Positions 53,646-62,720 of a stretch of DNA of 64,000 bases are shown piece after piece; the stretch's first letter is position 1, and every line of letters begins with the position of its first letter. Location: positions 13,696,709-13,760,708 of the forward strand of contig NC_135565.1 in NCBI RefSeq assembly GCF_964340395.1, written 5' to 3'. Both the position numbers and the translations under genes were made by a program. This DNA comes from Glandiceps talaboti. Lineage: Eukaryota; Hemichordata; Enteropneusta; Spengelidae. Below the pieces are notes generated by a model. It did no database searches and was not told the DNA's origin. It saw only the letters and a program-made list of their open reading frames with translations.

Positions 53646-54429
53646 TACAGCGTACAACAGCAGCATCCCAGAGCAGCACATGCTGTTGTCTGCTTGTGTA
53701 ATCTACGACATAAAATAACGATAATATTAAGCTGTGTCTATCAATAGCCAAAACTGCATTTGCCAGGGTAGTAGGTCTGGTCATATTTCATGGCGAGTCC
53801 CAACTGTCTATGATTTGTGACAAGTGCTGTTAGAAATTGATTTATCGTGAAAGCTCAGGAAAATGATTAAAAAATTCACGTCAATATAAATGACATGAAT
53901 AAACTTTGTAATACAGCTTATACTAAATCACAACATTGACAAATATTGTCATGTCACATTTTCATTTTAATGGTTATTCAGTTATATAGGTATATTAAAA
54001 CATACTTTTGCAATGTAGACAGATGATTTTAAAATGTCATATTTCTTGTGTCTCTCAAGGTTGTTTAAGTCTACACATTTGTACTTCATTGTTTTTCTCC
54101 ATCCTTCCAAGATAAAGTGATAGAGGGCGGTGTTGCAAAACCTAAAGTCATGCTCTCATGGACATTATGGCAAGATTCGGTTTCAGACATTTCTTAAAGA
54201 AAACTGTAGGGGGCAGTATTGCACTAAATAGTGATGGTATTCATCTCTCACATACATCATGGTTTACGGGCATGATGAGAAAACTATTTGCCATGTTTTG
54301 TACTAAAAAGTGGCTTTGCATAGTTTTCTTGACTTGTCTTCAGATAATGAGATATCAAAAGGTAATCAAACAAAAATACAATATGCAGCTAATCTTTAAG
54401 CTAAATATGTTTTTCTCGACTTTCCACAG

Positions 54430-54564
54430 AATCAAATCCTAAGGGAGCAAGTCAACAAGTCACGGGTGATTATAGGGGAAGATGGACCGCTGAGGAGTTC
54501 ATCAGAGACGGGTAGTCAAAGTAGTAATGAAGATGTCATCACTAGCCAACAATTACATTCTAAG
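54430..54564 (+). CDS. PPFIA: Liprin-alpha exon 4 of window (45 codons)
   Basis: Acceptor CTTTCCACAG at 54429, donor GTAAAG at 54565, phase 0. The translation starts NQILREQVNKSRVIIGEDGP and is then Ser-rich (LRSSSETGSQSSNEDVITSQ, QLHSK). The (I)xLREQ start corresponds to the IVALREQN segment of vertebrate liprin-alpha; the hydrophilic Ser-rich remainder is the variable linker between the two coiled-coil blocks. As this segment is poorly conserved and follows a 29-kb intron, it is a plausible place for alternative splicing, though the sequence does not show that. Confidence 0.9.
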
Positions 54565-55030
54565 GTAAAGCTAGTTCACGAGATATGTAATCACATTTTG
54601 CCAATGAATACTGCCCTCTAGTGGTGGAATTTGTGTATTGACGATAAGGTACATTTTTTAAGTTATTCCGCAACTTACATTAATATTCATGCTATCAGAA
54701 TTTTCCATTAATTAGCACCCTCTAGTGTTGGAATTGTGTATTGACTATTAGGTAAATATTGTAAGTTATTCAAATTCCACAAACTGCAAAAATATTCACG
54801 AGATCAGAATTTCTCATTGAATACACTGTCCTCTAGTGGTGGAATTGTGCAAACCTGTTACTGCAAATATGATGAGATATTTAAATAACAAAGGAAAGTA
54901 TCCTAATTTAAATATTAGGTCCTCCAAGTATTTTGAAATATTCTTTGAAAAGGAAGCTTCTCTGTGAAAAAATTCTGGAACATACTTCTGAATATTCCGG
55001 TACATTTTCTCTCATTTTTTCTTTGAACAG
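54565..55030 (+). repeat. PPFIA: Intron 4 of window (466 bp), mostly a three-copy tandem repeat of about 110-120 bp
   Basis: Three diverged copies cover about 54570-54860. Each has an ATTCACGAGAT or ATTCATGCTAT start, AGAATTTYYCATT, a CCTCTAGTG.TGGAATTGTG block (54616, 54719, 54831) and a GTAAGTTATTC type end. The intron ends TTTGAACAG. Confidence 0.75.
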
Positions 55031-55252
55031 AGATATTCCAATGGTTCAATAGATCCAGATGACGATGTCAACAGGGTAATAGAACTACAGGAAACTTTAG
55101 AAAAACAGAACAATGAATTTAGTCAAGCCAAGGATCGTTTGGATCAGCTGGCAGCCCGAGTAGTAGAATTAGAAGACAGTCTAGCAGCCGCGCAAAAAGA
55201 TTCAACCAAGGCCCAGGAATCAGCTACCAAATACCAAAGAGATCTTAGAGAA
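55031..55252 (+). CDS. PPFIA: Liprin-alpha exon 5 of window (74 codons)
   Basis: Acceptor TTTGAACAG at 55030, donor GTAAGT at 55253, phase 0. It starts RYSNGSIDPDDDVNRVIELQ, matching the family's RLSNGSIDS...IVELQELLEKQ, and continues ETLEKQNNEFSQAKDRLDQL and AARVVELEDSLAAAQKDSTK to TKYQRDLRE. The family pattern 'TKYQRD(I/L)[13 protein letters not shown]' continues directly in the next exon. Long heptad coiled coil rich in Glu, Lys and Gln. Confidence 0.95.
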
Positions 55253-55313
55253 GTAAGTTATGGTGTCACCATGGATGTACCTCCTCTCACCTTTATAATC
55301 ACATGGATTGTCC

Positions 55314-55566
55314 AATAGGAAACTTGCAAACCCGCCATGTTGAATGTTGCATCATGGGAGATGTGATAATAAATACTAATCAAATAGTATTGCAAACAAT
55401 AATGTTACATTGCATTTTAACCACAAATAATCAATTCATAGTTACCCTGATCATTGTGGGAGGTTAATTTTATCGGTAGCTCCAGATAATTTATTACGTT
55501 AAGCGCAGATAATCCCATAGTCCTTTGTGTCTGAGCATGCTCAGTCTGGATTGCAAGTTCCCTATT
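55314..55566 (-). mobile_element. MITE-like element, family F, copy 2, inside intron 5
   Basis: Ends AATAGGAAACTTGCAA and TTGCAAGTTCCCTATT, with internal blocks matching 25639-25890 in reverse complement; by eye similarity is high over the whole 250 bp. It fills half of the 493-bp intron between exons 5 and 6 and starts only 61 bp after the donor. Orientation is opposite to copy 1. Confidence 0.85.
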
Positions 55567-55745
55567 GTATTCAAACCAAGTCAAAAATATTCCCTATATA
55601 TGTACAGAAGTTGTGAAGACTTAGAGGGTCTGTTTCAATCCTAAACAGTAATTTTAGATGTATCCATGGATTTTGACTGGATTGTGTTATTATATGAGGG
55701 CAGGGAGATATTTGAATATTTTTGAATGTTTTTGTTTTTTCACAG

Positions 55746-55892
55746 TCCATGGCTCAGAAAGAAGACATGGAAGAAAGAATAACAACTCTTGAAAAAAGAT
55801 ATCTTAGTGCTCAAAGAGAATCCACCTCAGTCCATGACCTCAATGATAAACTAGAAACAGAATTATCCAATAAGGAAGGAGCTCTTAGACAG
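55746..55892 (+). CDS. PPFIA: Liprin-alpha exon 6 of window (49 codons)
   Basis: Acceptor TTTTTTCACAG at 55745, donor GTAAGT at 55893, phase 0. Encodes [40 protein letters not shown] and [33 protein letters not shown](T)S is a hallmark block of all liprin-alphas. It sits in the second coiled coil. Confidence 0.97.
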
Positions 55893-55899
55893 GTAAGTC

Positions 55900-56125
55900 G
55901 CAAATTACTACTAACCTAGGGATACCAAATCAACTAGCCAATCAGAACTTTTCATTTGAACTTTGAAGGCCAATGATGTATGACAATGCAATATTCAAAT
56001 TGCAGATATCAGTGTTGCAAATTATCAGTAACCAAGGGAGTCCAAATCGATTAGCCAATAAGATCTCTCCATTGAACTTTGTAGACCAATGATATTGCAG
56101 TATTCAAATTTCAATGATATTTGCT
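55900..56125. repeat. Two-copy tandem repeat filling intron 6, about 115-bp unit
   Basis: GCAAATTA.YA.TAACC.AGGG, CCAAATCRAYTAGCCAATMAG, TTGAACTTTG.AG(A/G)CCAATGAT and GCARTATTCAAATT occur in the same order at 55900-56015 and 56016-56125. The first copy starts at the exon 6 donor. Confidence 0.8.
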
Positions 56126-56238
56126 GATATGCAGCTTCAGTTTGAGATAACAATGGAGTGAGTTCTGAGTTTAGGAAATGAAAAAATCATGTTCTGATTA
56201 TAATGTGGATATATTTGATGATTTTTGTTTTTTTTCAG

Positions 56239-56373
56239 ACGGAAGAAAGGTGTCGTAGTTTACAAGAAAAATTAGAATTATCAGAACAGAAACTTCAACA
56301 TTTAGTTAGGAAAGCAGAACAATTACCAGGAATGGAAGCAGAATTAGAGCAAAGAATGGCAGCCCTGTCACAA
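56239..56373 (+). CDS. PPFIA: Liprin-alpha exon 7 of window (45 codons)
   Basis: Acceptor T-rich TTTTTTTTTCAG at 56238, donor GTAAGT at 56374, phase 0. Encodes TEERCRSLQEKLELSEQKLQ, HLVRKAEQLPGMEAELEQRM and AALSQ. It corresponds to the family segment (M)EEKNRQLQERLELAEQKLQQ..RKAE.LP.VEAELAQRIAAL. The AE.LP.(M/V)EAEL motif is characteristic. Confidence 0.96.
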
Positions 56374-56587
56374 GTAAGTCAAGAATATGACACTATTGTA
56401 ATAGCTGTGTACAACTTTTGTTCACTGAATAGTTAGATTATGGTATTGATTTATAGATTATGTGAACATTTATCAAACTACAAACAGTGCTATATCACAT
56501 GATCTCTTTCTCCGCAATAATTTCATGGAATGATTTTTGAATTCTGTATCTGTAAAACTTGCATTCCATCGTATATGAAGTTAATGA

Positions 56588-56912
56588 AGCACAGCACAGC
56601 ACAGTATAGTACAAGTACAGTACAGTCAAATACAGCACAGTGCAGTATAGTATGTATGGTACAGTTCAGCACGGCACAGCACGTATGGTACAGTGCAGAA
56701 CAGCATTTACAGCAGTTCAGCACAGCATGTACAGTGCAGTACAGTATGTATGTAGCACAGTTCAGCACAGCACAGCACAGTTCAGCACATACAGTATAGC
56801 ACAGCACAGTTCAACAAAGTACAGTACAGTACAGCACAGCACAGCACAGCACGTACAGTACAATGCATTACAGTACAGTAGAGCACAGCACAGCACATCA
56901 CAGTATTATCTA
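56588..56912. repeat. Pentanucleotide repeat (ACAGC/ACAGT)n in intron 7
   Basis: About 325 bp of interrupted CACAG / TACAG units with occasional GTATGT inserts. It makes up nearly half of the 707-bp intron between exons 7 and 8 and ends about 170 bp before the acceptor. The plus strand of the repeat is free of stops in the frame of exon 8, giving a long but spurious open frame. Confidence 0.93.
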
Positions 56913-57080
56913 CAGTATCATGTCATTTTTACATCACATCACATCATTCACTCCTGGCCTGGAAAGACACAAAATACTACAATACGACACCAAGACTTTG
57001 TAAAGTCCATTTCTATCATTTACCCAGTCGGTATATTAACAGTAGTTTTAATACAGCACCATTACTTTGTCACTTTGCAG

Positions 57081-57164
57081 GCTGAGGAAAGACAGGGAAA
57101 TGCTGAAGAAAAACTTAACCAGCTTAGAAGTGAATTAGAAGAATGTAAACAAGAATTAGATAGG
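57081..57164 (+). CDS. PPFIA: Liprin-alpha exon 8 of window (28 codons)
   Basis: Acceptor TCACTTTGCAG at 57080, donor GTAAGT at 57165, phase 0. Encodes AEERQGNAEEKLNQLRSELE and ECKQELDR, matching the family's [29 protein letters not shown]. It is a short Glu-rich coiled-coil segment. Confidence 0.94.
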
Positions 57165-57524
57165 GTAAGTGAATTATATCTCCATAGCAACCAAATAAAC
57201 CATGACGTCAAATCAAAATCCAGCTTTGATGAAAGATGTCAGTCTCTTACTATGTCAAACCAACTACTTATCAATTGGTACAACATGCATTTATAAGAAA
57301 TTCACCAAATTTTAGTGAATGTTTTGTTACTTTTCAGATAAAAAATGGTCTAGTTATACCATAGACAGTTGAGATTTCCCCTTCACTGTCTTTGGTTGTA
57401 CTAATTGCAAATTCATGTACTTGTACAGCAGGAGAAATTGAACATTTCAGGTAGAAAGCTGTTTTTGCATAATTAATTTGCATGATTTGCATAATTATGT
57501 GTATTTTGTTTTTGTTGTCACCAG

Positions 57525-57656
57525 GCAAGGGAAAGGGAAAAAATGAATGAGGAGCACAATAAACGATTATCAAGTACTGTCGATAAATTATTATCTGAAT
57601 CTAATGAAAGATTACAGCTACACTTGAAAGAAAGGATGGCTGCTCTGGAAGATAAA
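57525..57656 (+). CDS. PPFIA: Liprin-alpha exon 9 of window (44 codons)
   Basis: Acceptor TTGTCACCAG at 57524, donor GTAAGT at 57657, phase 0. Encodes [40 protein letters not shown] and [40 protein letters not shown] is one of the strongest liprin-alpha signatures. Confidence 0.97.
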
Positions 57657-58353
57657 GTAAGTATACATACACCCCTACAGATGTATGGTTCTTGTAGAAT
57701 GGAGTCTTCCAGTGTGAATGATAACATGAGGTTGTACCAATAGGTTTTACCATTATGGGGATGTACCATTATGGTATGGGGTGGGTTTGCGCATTGAGGG
57801 AAGATGTTGCGAATGACCTTTTGAGGATGTACCATTAAGGTGTAGGGGTGTATTGAATTGAAAGGGAGGGTGCTTAGAGTCACAGAAAGCAGTTGGTAAG
57901 ATTAGAGGGATGTATTTGGTGAAAATTTTATTTATAGAAAGTGGTGAAAACTGAGATTTAAAAATTGAAGGACATTAGAGTAAGTGTAAAAACAACAAAA
58001 TCAGCAAAGGAAGCATAAAAAATATGACTCAAGAAAGAGTAAAATCAGTACAATGCAATTCTACTGGTTTGAAGACTAAAATAATTTCTATATCATTATA
58101 CAATGCCTGTTCATTGCTAAACAAAATCAATGAAAAGTTGTGAACAATATTTCAAGCCAACATTTGCAAGTTTAGTTTCACTAGAATGCTAAATTATAGA
58201 AAACGATTTTCAAGGCGGAAAACTTTCTTTGTATTATAATATAAATATTGTTCAAAATTGATACCTATTTTGGAATTTTGAAAATGATATAATATTATTC
58301 CATTTTCATTGTTTGTTTGTTTTGTTTGTTTGTTTGTTTGTTTGTTTGTTTAG
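57657..58353 (+). other. PPFIA: Intron 9 of window (697 bp) ending in a (TTTG)n tract
   Basis: AT-rich. A TTTG tetranucleotide repeat at about 58311-58350 forms the whole region in front of the acceptor, which is TTTAG at 58353. The rest shows only a GATGTACCATTA(T/A)GG phrase repeated at about 57761 and 57826. Confidence 0.9.
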
Positions 58354-58514
58354 AATACATTAACTCAGGAATTAGATAGAACAAAGAAGATATTGGATGA
58401 CTCCCAGACAGAACATCGGAAGTTATCGTTGGCGTTTTCCAAACTCCAGGCAGAATTTGAGGCCTTCAAAAGGAAAGTGGAAGAAGAACAGAAAGAAAAA
58501 ATTAGACCTCATAG
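58354..58514 (+). CDS. PPFIA: Liprin-alpha exon 10 of window (53 codons plus 2 bases)
   Basis: Acceptor TTTAG at 58353, donor GTAGAT at 58515, starting in phase 0 and ending after two bases of an Arg codon. Encodes NTLTQELDRTKKILDDSQTE, HRKLSLAFSKLQAEFEAFKR and KVEEEQKEKIRPH plus R. It extends the coiled coil after ERMAALEDK. The family is moderately conserved here (ELD..K..LDDS... ; E.L..EL..LK). The donor is weaker than the others and the acceptor tract is unusual, but the frame and the split Arg codon join cleanly to the next exon. Confidence 0.92.
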
Positions 58515-58582
58515 GTAGATGACAACGTTTATAATACGTATCGTGTTGTGTGTATGGCTTGATGTCTGTATTTATTTATACA

Positions 58583-58639
<57 letters not shown>

Positions 58640-58973
58640 TAGTTCAGATTGTGTTCATAAACAAAGATATTTCTCCAAAGGATTGTTTACTAAATAAGTA
58701 CAACTACCTGTATTTGTAAGATTATCTAGTTGTTATTTATTTGAGAAGTAAGGCATATATGGCAACAAGTGTTGTTAGAAATTTCTAAGCCATTTCTCCT
58801 GACATCATATATTGCAGTCTTACATATAGTCACACTGCGCATACTATAACCAACTACACACATACATACACATAGATACATACATACATACATACATACA
58901 TACATACATACATACATACATACATACATACATACATACATACATACATACATACATGCATACATACACACAC

Positions 58974-59008
<35 letters not shown>

Positions 59009-59130
59009 TGCACAGACACACATCACATACACATGAGATTTACAATTTGTATTTCATAGAATATGATGTGAGCCACAGAGAGAGATTATTCAGATATTCT
59101 TCATTCTAACACATTTCTTTTCTTCTACAG
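58515..59130 (+). other. PPFIA: Intron 10 of window (616 bp), microsatellite-rich
   Basis: Contains (AT)n at 58585-58638, (ATAC)n at 58858-58968 and (ACAG)n at 58978-59008. About a third of the intron is simple repeat. It ends with a good acceptor, TCTTTTCTTCTACAG. Confidence 0.93.
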
Positions 59131-59383
59131 ACATTCACAAAATCTAGACAGTAGCAATAGTCCCGGCAAAGTAGCAGACAAGCCCTCGTACCCAGTGGAT
59201 GCAAACGTAGTAATTAGTACTAATACTAGTGGTAGTAGTAGTAGTAGTATATCGAAACCCAAGCCGGACAGCAATACTCCAACTATTAACGTTAGTAGTA
59301 GAAACACTGAACCAACTAGTACTGCCATTGTGAAAAGACCTCAGAAGGGAAGATTACAAGCATTGAAAGCTGATCCTAGCAAG
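59131..59383 (+). CDS. PPFIA: Liprin-alpha exon 11 of window (Ser/Thr-rich linker)
   Basis: Acceptor TTTCTTCTACAG at 59130, donor GTAAGT at 59384. One base completes the split Arg codon, followed by 84 codons. Translation includes HSQNLDSSNSPGKVADKPSY, PVDANVVISTNTSGSSSSSI, SKPKPDSNTPTINVSSRNTE and PTSTAIVKRPQKGRLQALKA, DPSK. The KRPQKGR...D(E)PSK end matches the family's basic VIRRP(R)RGR...(D)EPK motif. The preceding stretch is low-complexity, Ser/Thr-rich and probably disordered. Five AGT codons in a row form a coding trinucleotide repeat. Confidence 0.92.
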
Positions 59384-59510
59384 GTAAGTGGAAATGTATA
59401 CGAATCAGGGGGACTACTGTAAGATACATTGTGTGGTTCAGGCCCTATCAGGCTTCCTAAGTGCTGGCTGATAGTGTGGCATGAATGTCTATCTAACAGA
59501 TTACCATATA

Positions 59511-59722
59511 CTGTAAACCGAGACATTTTCCCCAAAGACTTATTTTCGCTTGTTTCGCTAGAAGACTGCAAAATGCACAAATAGGTACTCACTTCAATTC
59601 CTGCTTGTGCATGGTTGTAATGTATCCAATTTGGTTAATTAGTGGAAAGTTGTCTTTGAGAACTAGACTGAAGACTGCAAAAGAGCAAGATTTTGTAGTA
59701 GTGAAAATATCTAGGTTTACAG
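59511..59722 (-). mobile_element. Inverted-repeat element, family C, complete copy
   Basis: The left end CTGTAAACCGAGACATTTTC and right end GAAAATATCTAGGTTTACAG are inverted repeats. The reverse complement of the right arm continues into TGCAGTCTTCAGTCTAGTTC and TCAAAGACAACTTTCCACTA, which match the partial copies at 3341 and 61718. Length is 212 bp, without coding capacity. Confidence 0.82.
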
Positions 59723-59860
59723 AATGGAAGCTAAAGCCAGCTGGTTGCAAATTGATCAGATGTGCGCCCTCACTAAGCTAGTTTATGTTTCTTTTGTTTT
59801 TGCTGTACTGCGCTATTAGATATGGTCAAAACTGACTTGTTCATTCTGACGTTCTTACAG

Positions 59861-59910
59861 TTGCTTACATTGAATGAGCAAGAGTAGGGAAAAGCTGAAT
59901 AAGTTAGATA
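59861..59910 (+). pseudogene. Decayed duplicate of exon 12 acceptor and first codons
   Basis: TTCTGACGTTCTTACAG followed by TTGCTTACATTGAATGAGCA and AGAGTAGGGAAAAGCTGAAT parallels the true exon start (TTCTGATATTCTTACAG then GTGCATACACTAAATGAGCA and AGAGTGGGAGAAAGCTCAAC). The copy keeps a good acceptor but in the original frame reads a stop (TAG) at codon 9, at the Trp position of EQEWEKAQQ. It lies 271 bp upstream of the true acceptor. A weaker third copy without an AG is near 59988. Confidence 0.88.
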
Positions 59911-60131
59911 GTTACAAATAATTAATTAGATGTGTGCCCTCATAGGGCCATTTGATGTTCCTTGTCTTTGTGATTGGCAATACTGACGTGCACACACTGA
60001 AATCATCATTGGTATTCACTGATTAATCAGATGTGCGCCCCCACAAGGTTATTTGATATTTCTTTTGTTTTTACTGGACTTCAAGAAGACTAACTATCGA
60101 AACTAACTTGTAAATTCTGATATTCTTACAG

Positions 60132-60355
60132 GTGCATACACTAAATGAGCAAGAGTGGGAGAAAGCTCAACAAGCCAGTGTGTTGGCCAACGTAGCTCAC
60201 GCATTCGAAAGTGACAGTACACCGCTACAATCAGAGGACGAGACCGACTCTGTGTTCGGTGCTGTAGATATGCTATCACCAACTGGCCAAACAGACGCAC
60301 AAACTTTAGCAATAATGTTACAAGAACAATTAGATGCCATTAATAATGAAATTAG
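60132..60355 (+). CDS. PPFIA: Liprin-alpha exon 12 of window (74 codons plus 2 bases)
   Basis: Acceptor GATATTCTTACAG at 60131, donor GTGAGT at 60356. It encodes [60 protein letters not shown] and [14 protein letters not shown], plus two bases of an Arg codon. The family has ..V.(S/T)LGDHEWNR.QQ..VL.SHPFESD.E and [32 protein letters not shown]. The acidic FESD and SEDETDSVF stretch and the DAQTLA(I/M)[10 protein letters not shown] block are strong matches. The next family segment (LIQEEKE-like) is not in the remaining 3.6 kb. Confidence 0.97.
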
Positions 60356-61561
60356 GTGAGTGCTGTCTCTGTGTGTTTCATAGATTTATGTGATGGTTAA
60401 ATATAGTTACTTTGGAACGGTAAATTAAAAAACGAACATGACGTTTCGACCTGTCCTATAGTCAGACCTTAACCACGAAATATCACATTCGTTTCTAGTG
60501 TACCTTTCAAAAGTCAATGAATTTCAGTGTCTGATTGATTCTTAGAACATTGATCAATATTTTCAAGGTTCGTATAAGTTATATAGCTTAGTCTATATAT
60601 ACTGTGCTTGTCCACATAATTCACTTAACTCAGGTACAGATTGTTTTTTCTCGGGGGACAAGGTTGATTTTTAAATCTGTATCCATTCCCTGCATTTTAA
60701 TGGGAAATTTGCTGCATTTTATCTAAATCAAATTTGAAATGATAGGAGAGAAGATCACAAATTTGAGCAAGTTTTCATATTAAAAACCATTCACTATTAC
60801 CAAATGTGAAATCATATTAACTGATCTCCTATCTGGATAAGTACAGTATTGAACAAATTACCACTACAAGGGATATATATATTTAGTGCTATGGGTGTTT
60901 CATTCTGTTACACAGCTTAAGAGTGGTGTGCACACTCTGCTCAACACTATGTTACATCCACAATACTAAATACATGTATTAGATCTTGAAATTTGATTAT
61001 GTCTGTCAAGATCATTATCATTTCAAATACCTTGCCTGCAAACATTGTTTAGTTTTGTATTATTTGATGTAGTCTAATCCTATCCGTGGCATCAAATCTC
61101 AAGATCTCTCTTTACACCTAACTCAATGAGGTACTGAGATGAAATTTGAAATTCAAACAAAGCCACCCACACAGTCATTAACATCATGTCTCTGTTAATC
61201 AATCACAGAATTCTGTCCAATGATAAGTTGGTGTTTATTGGAAGCTGTTACATATTGTCCAAATATGGTATATGTGTCATATGAGGACACTATTTATTCA
61301 TTGTTTACATCATTCTAACAGTTTTGGTTTACTCATTTGCATAAACAACTTTTGGTTCATGATATCAAATTGAGCTAGACAGGGTAAAGAGATGATTCGA
61401 TACCATGGGTAGATCAGGACTATATTTGATGATATGAATCCATTTCAGCATGACGTATATCTCACTGCCTGCAAACAATACACACAATGACTGTACACCA
61501 ATCTCCTATGTAGCTTTACCGTATTAAGAATACAGCAATGGCAGACAAACTTACGACAAGT

Positions 61562-61715
61562 TAACACGGACACAAATTGAAACTATTATTGCATCATGTT
61601 GACATTCTATCAGTGGACGTTACTTTGATATGATTACACTCACAGTAACGTTGATGTCTCTGATGGCATATTTCTATTTAAAACTGTAACACATTGAACT
61701 TTCCAGTGTATACAA
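61562..61715. repeat. Dispersed repeat, copy 2 (partner at 53487-53645)
   Basis: Same ordered phrases as the 53487 copy (GGACACAAATTGAAACT, CATGTTGACATTCTATCAGT, GGACGTTACT, ACACTCACAG, CCAGTGTATACA). It runs directly into the family C fragment at 61718. Confidence 0.6.
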
Positions 61716-61717
61716 TA

Positions 61718-61868
61718 TTGTAAACCTAGATATTTTCGTTACTAGAAAATTTTGAGATTTTTATAGTTTTCAGCTAATTCTCAAAGACTAATTTTTACTA
61801 ATTATCAGACTGGTGCATTGTGTACATGAAGGCATCAATTTCAAGTCACTACTTACTTTTAAGTATTT
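61718..61868 (+). mobile_element. Family C inverted-repeat element, partial copy
   Basis: TTGTAAACCTAGATATTTTC, then TTACTAGAAAATTTTGAGAT, TCTCAAAGACTAATTTTTAC and TATCAGACTGGTGCATTGTG match 3341-3485 in the same order. Only one arm and the interior are recognisable. Confidence 0.75.
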
Positions 61869-62407
61869 GTCGTCTTTCGTGAAAATGTTTAGTTTTACAG
61901 TGACTTGATTACAGGGTGATAATCAACAAAGTTATCACCTAGATATGTTATCTCCCACATGTAGCAATGATTGTTTCAGTTTGTGTCTGTTGTAGTTTGT
62001 TTGTAGTTTGTTTGCCATGGTAGTAACAATACTGTGAATTCAGCATCTCAAAATGGTACTGCTGTTTTGGGGTCATACCCCCTAGGTGCTTGGTTATAAA
62101 TCATATCCTTGTGTGTCTGTCTGTCCATCCACCTATTCTTCACCTTTTATGTCACATCATGCATATCTTATTTGTTTGTTTATGTGTTGCCATGGTGATA
62201 TTGTCATCTGCCATATTTTGATATGAATCACTGTAAATCATAGAATGAGATTTTGATCATTGTAGAATGGTTTTAGTTGATAGTATTTGATATGATTGGT
62301 ATCAACTGGTGATTTTGTTATCATTTGATTTGTATATTCAATGCTGTTAGCTTTTAATTACGTCATTGTATTGATATCAAGCTGACTATTTTGTGATAAG
62401 TAGTTGA

Positions 62408-62417
62408 CGATGATGAC

Positions 62418-62449
<32 letters not shown>

Positions 62450-62641
62450 CAACGACAATGATGATGATGATGATGATGATAACAATGATGATGACAATGA
62501 CGATAATGATGATGATGACGATATGACGACGATGATGATGACAATGACGGTAATGATGATGATGACGACGACGATGAGACGATGATGATGATGTTGATGA
62601 TGATGATGATGAAGACAACAATGATGATAACAATGATGGTA

Positions 62642-62697
<56 letters not shown>

Positions 62698-62720
62698 GAT
62701 GATGATGACGATGATGATGA
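62408..62720. repeat. Long GAT/GAC trinucleotide repeat
   Basis: About 310 bp of (GAT)n with interspersed GAC, AAC and GGT units. Antisense open frames of poly-Ser, poly-His and poly-Ile arise from the repeat in its three frames and are not genes. Confidence 0.96.

Larger units (their letters stand above)
25336..54429 (+). other. PPFIA: Very long intron 3 of window (29,094 bp)
   Basis: GTAGGT..CCACAG. The flanking exons encode adjacent family segments (MSNQE / NQILREQ), so no constitutive exon is required here. I find no convincing nested gene on either strand. Contents listed separately: MITE copy at 25639-25890, (ATAC)n at 26338-26507, higher-order repeat at 26736-27190, repeats at 31210-31600, 33550-33936, 37930-38350, 41690-42055, 43496-43880, 47010-47160 and 52505-52940, and elements at 38646-39352, 45832-46180 and 50896-51490. 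The stretches 27200-31200, 31620-33540, 34110-36560, 36610-37900, 39370-41690, 42060-43480, 44020-45820, 46260-47000, 48330-49690, 51500-52370 and 53700-54420 show only AT-rich unique-looking sequence to the eye. Confidence 0.85.
59384..60131 (+). other. PPFIA: Intron 11 of window (748 bp) with MITE and duplicated acceptor
   Basis: Contains a family C inverted-repeat element (59511-59722), followed by three tandem copies of a block starting ATCAGATGTGCGCCC (59757, 59927 and 60028). Each of the three runs into an exon-12-like end: the first at 59861 (pseudoexon), the second at about 59988 (acceptor lost), the third being the true exon at 60132. Confidence 0.85.

Noticed and set aside
54158-54442. 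94-codon open frame just before and overlapping exon 4
   Set aside because: It is in another frame from exon 4 at the overlap and shows no similarity to liprin or other families; intronic chance frame.
56640-57296. Open frame of 218 codons covering intron 7 and exon 8
   Set aside because: Most of it is the ACAGC/ACAGT repeat, which has no stop in this frame. Only 57081-57164 is coding; retaining the intron after exon 7 would hit a TAG near 56436 in the exon 7 frame.
59195-59422. ATG-initiated frame inside exon 11 as a separate small gene
   Set aside because: It is the same frame as the liprin exon; its apparent start is an internal Met-like codon context and its end is readthrough past the GTAAGT donor.
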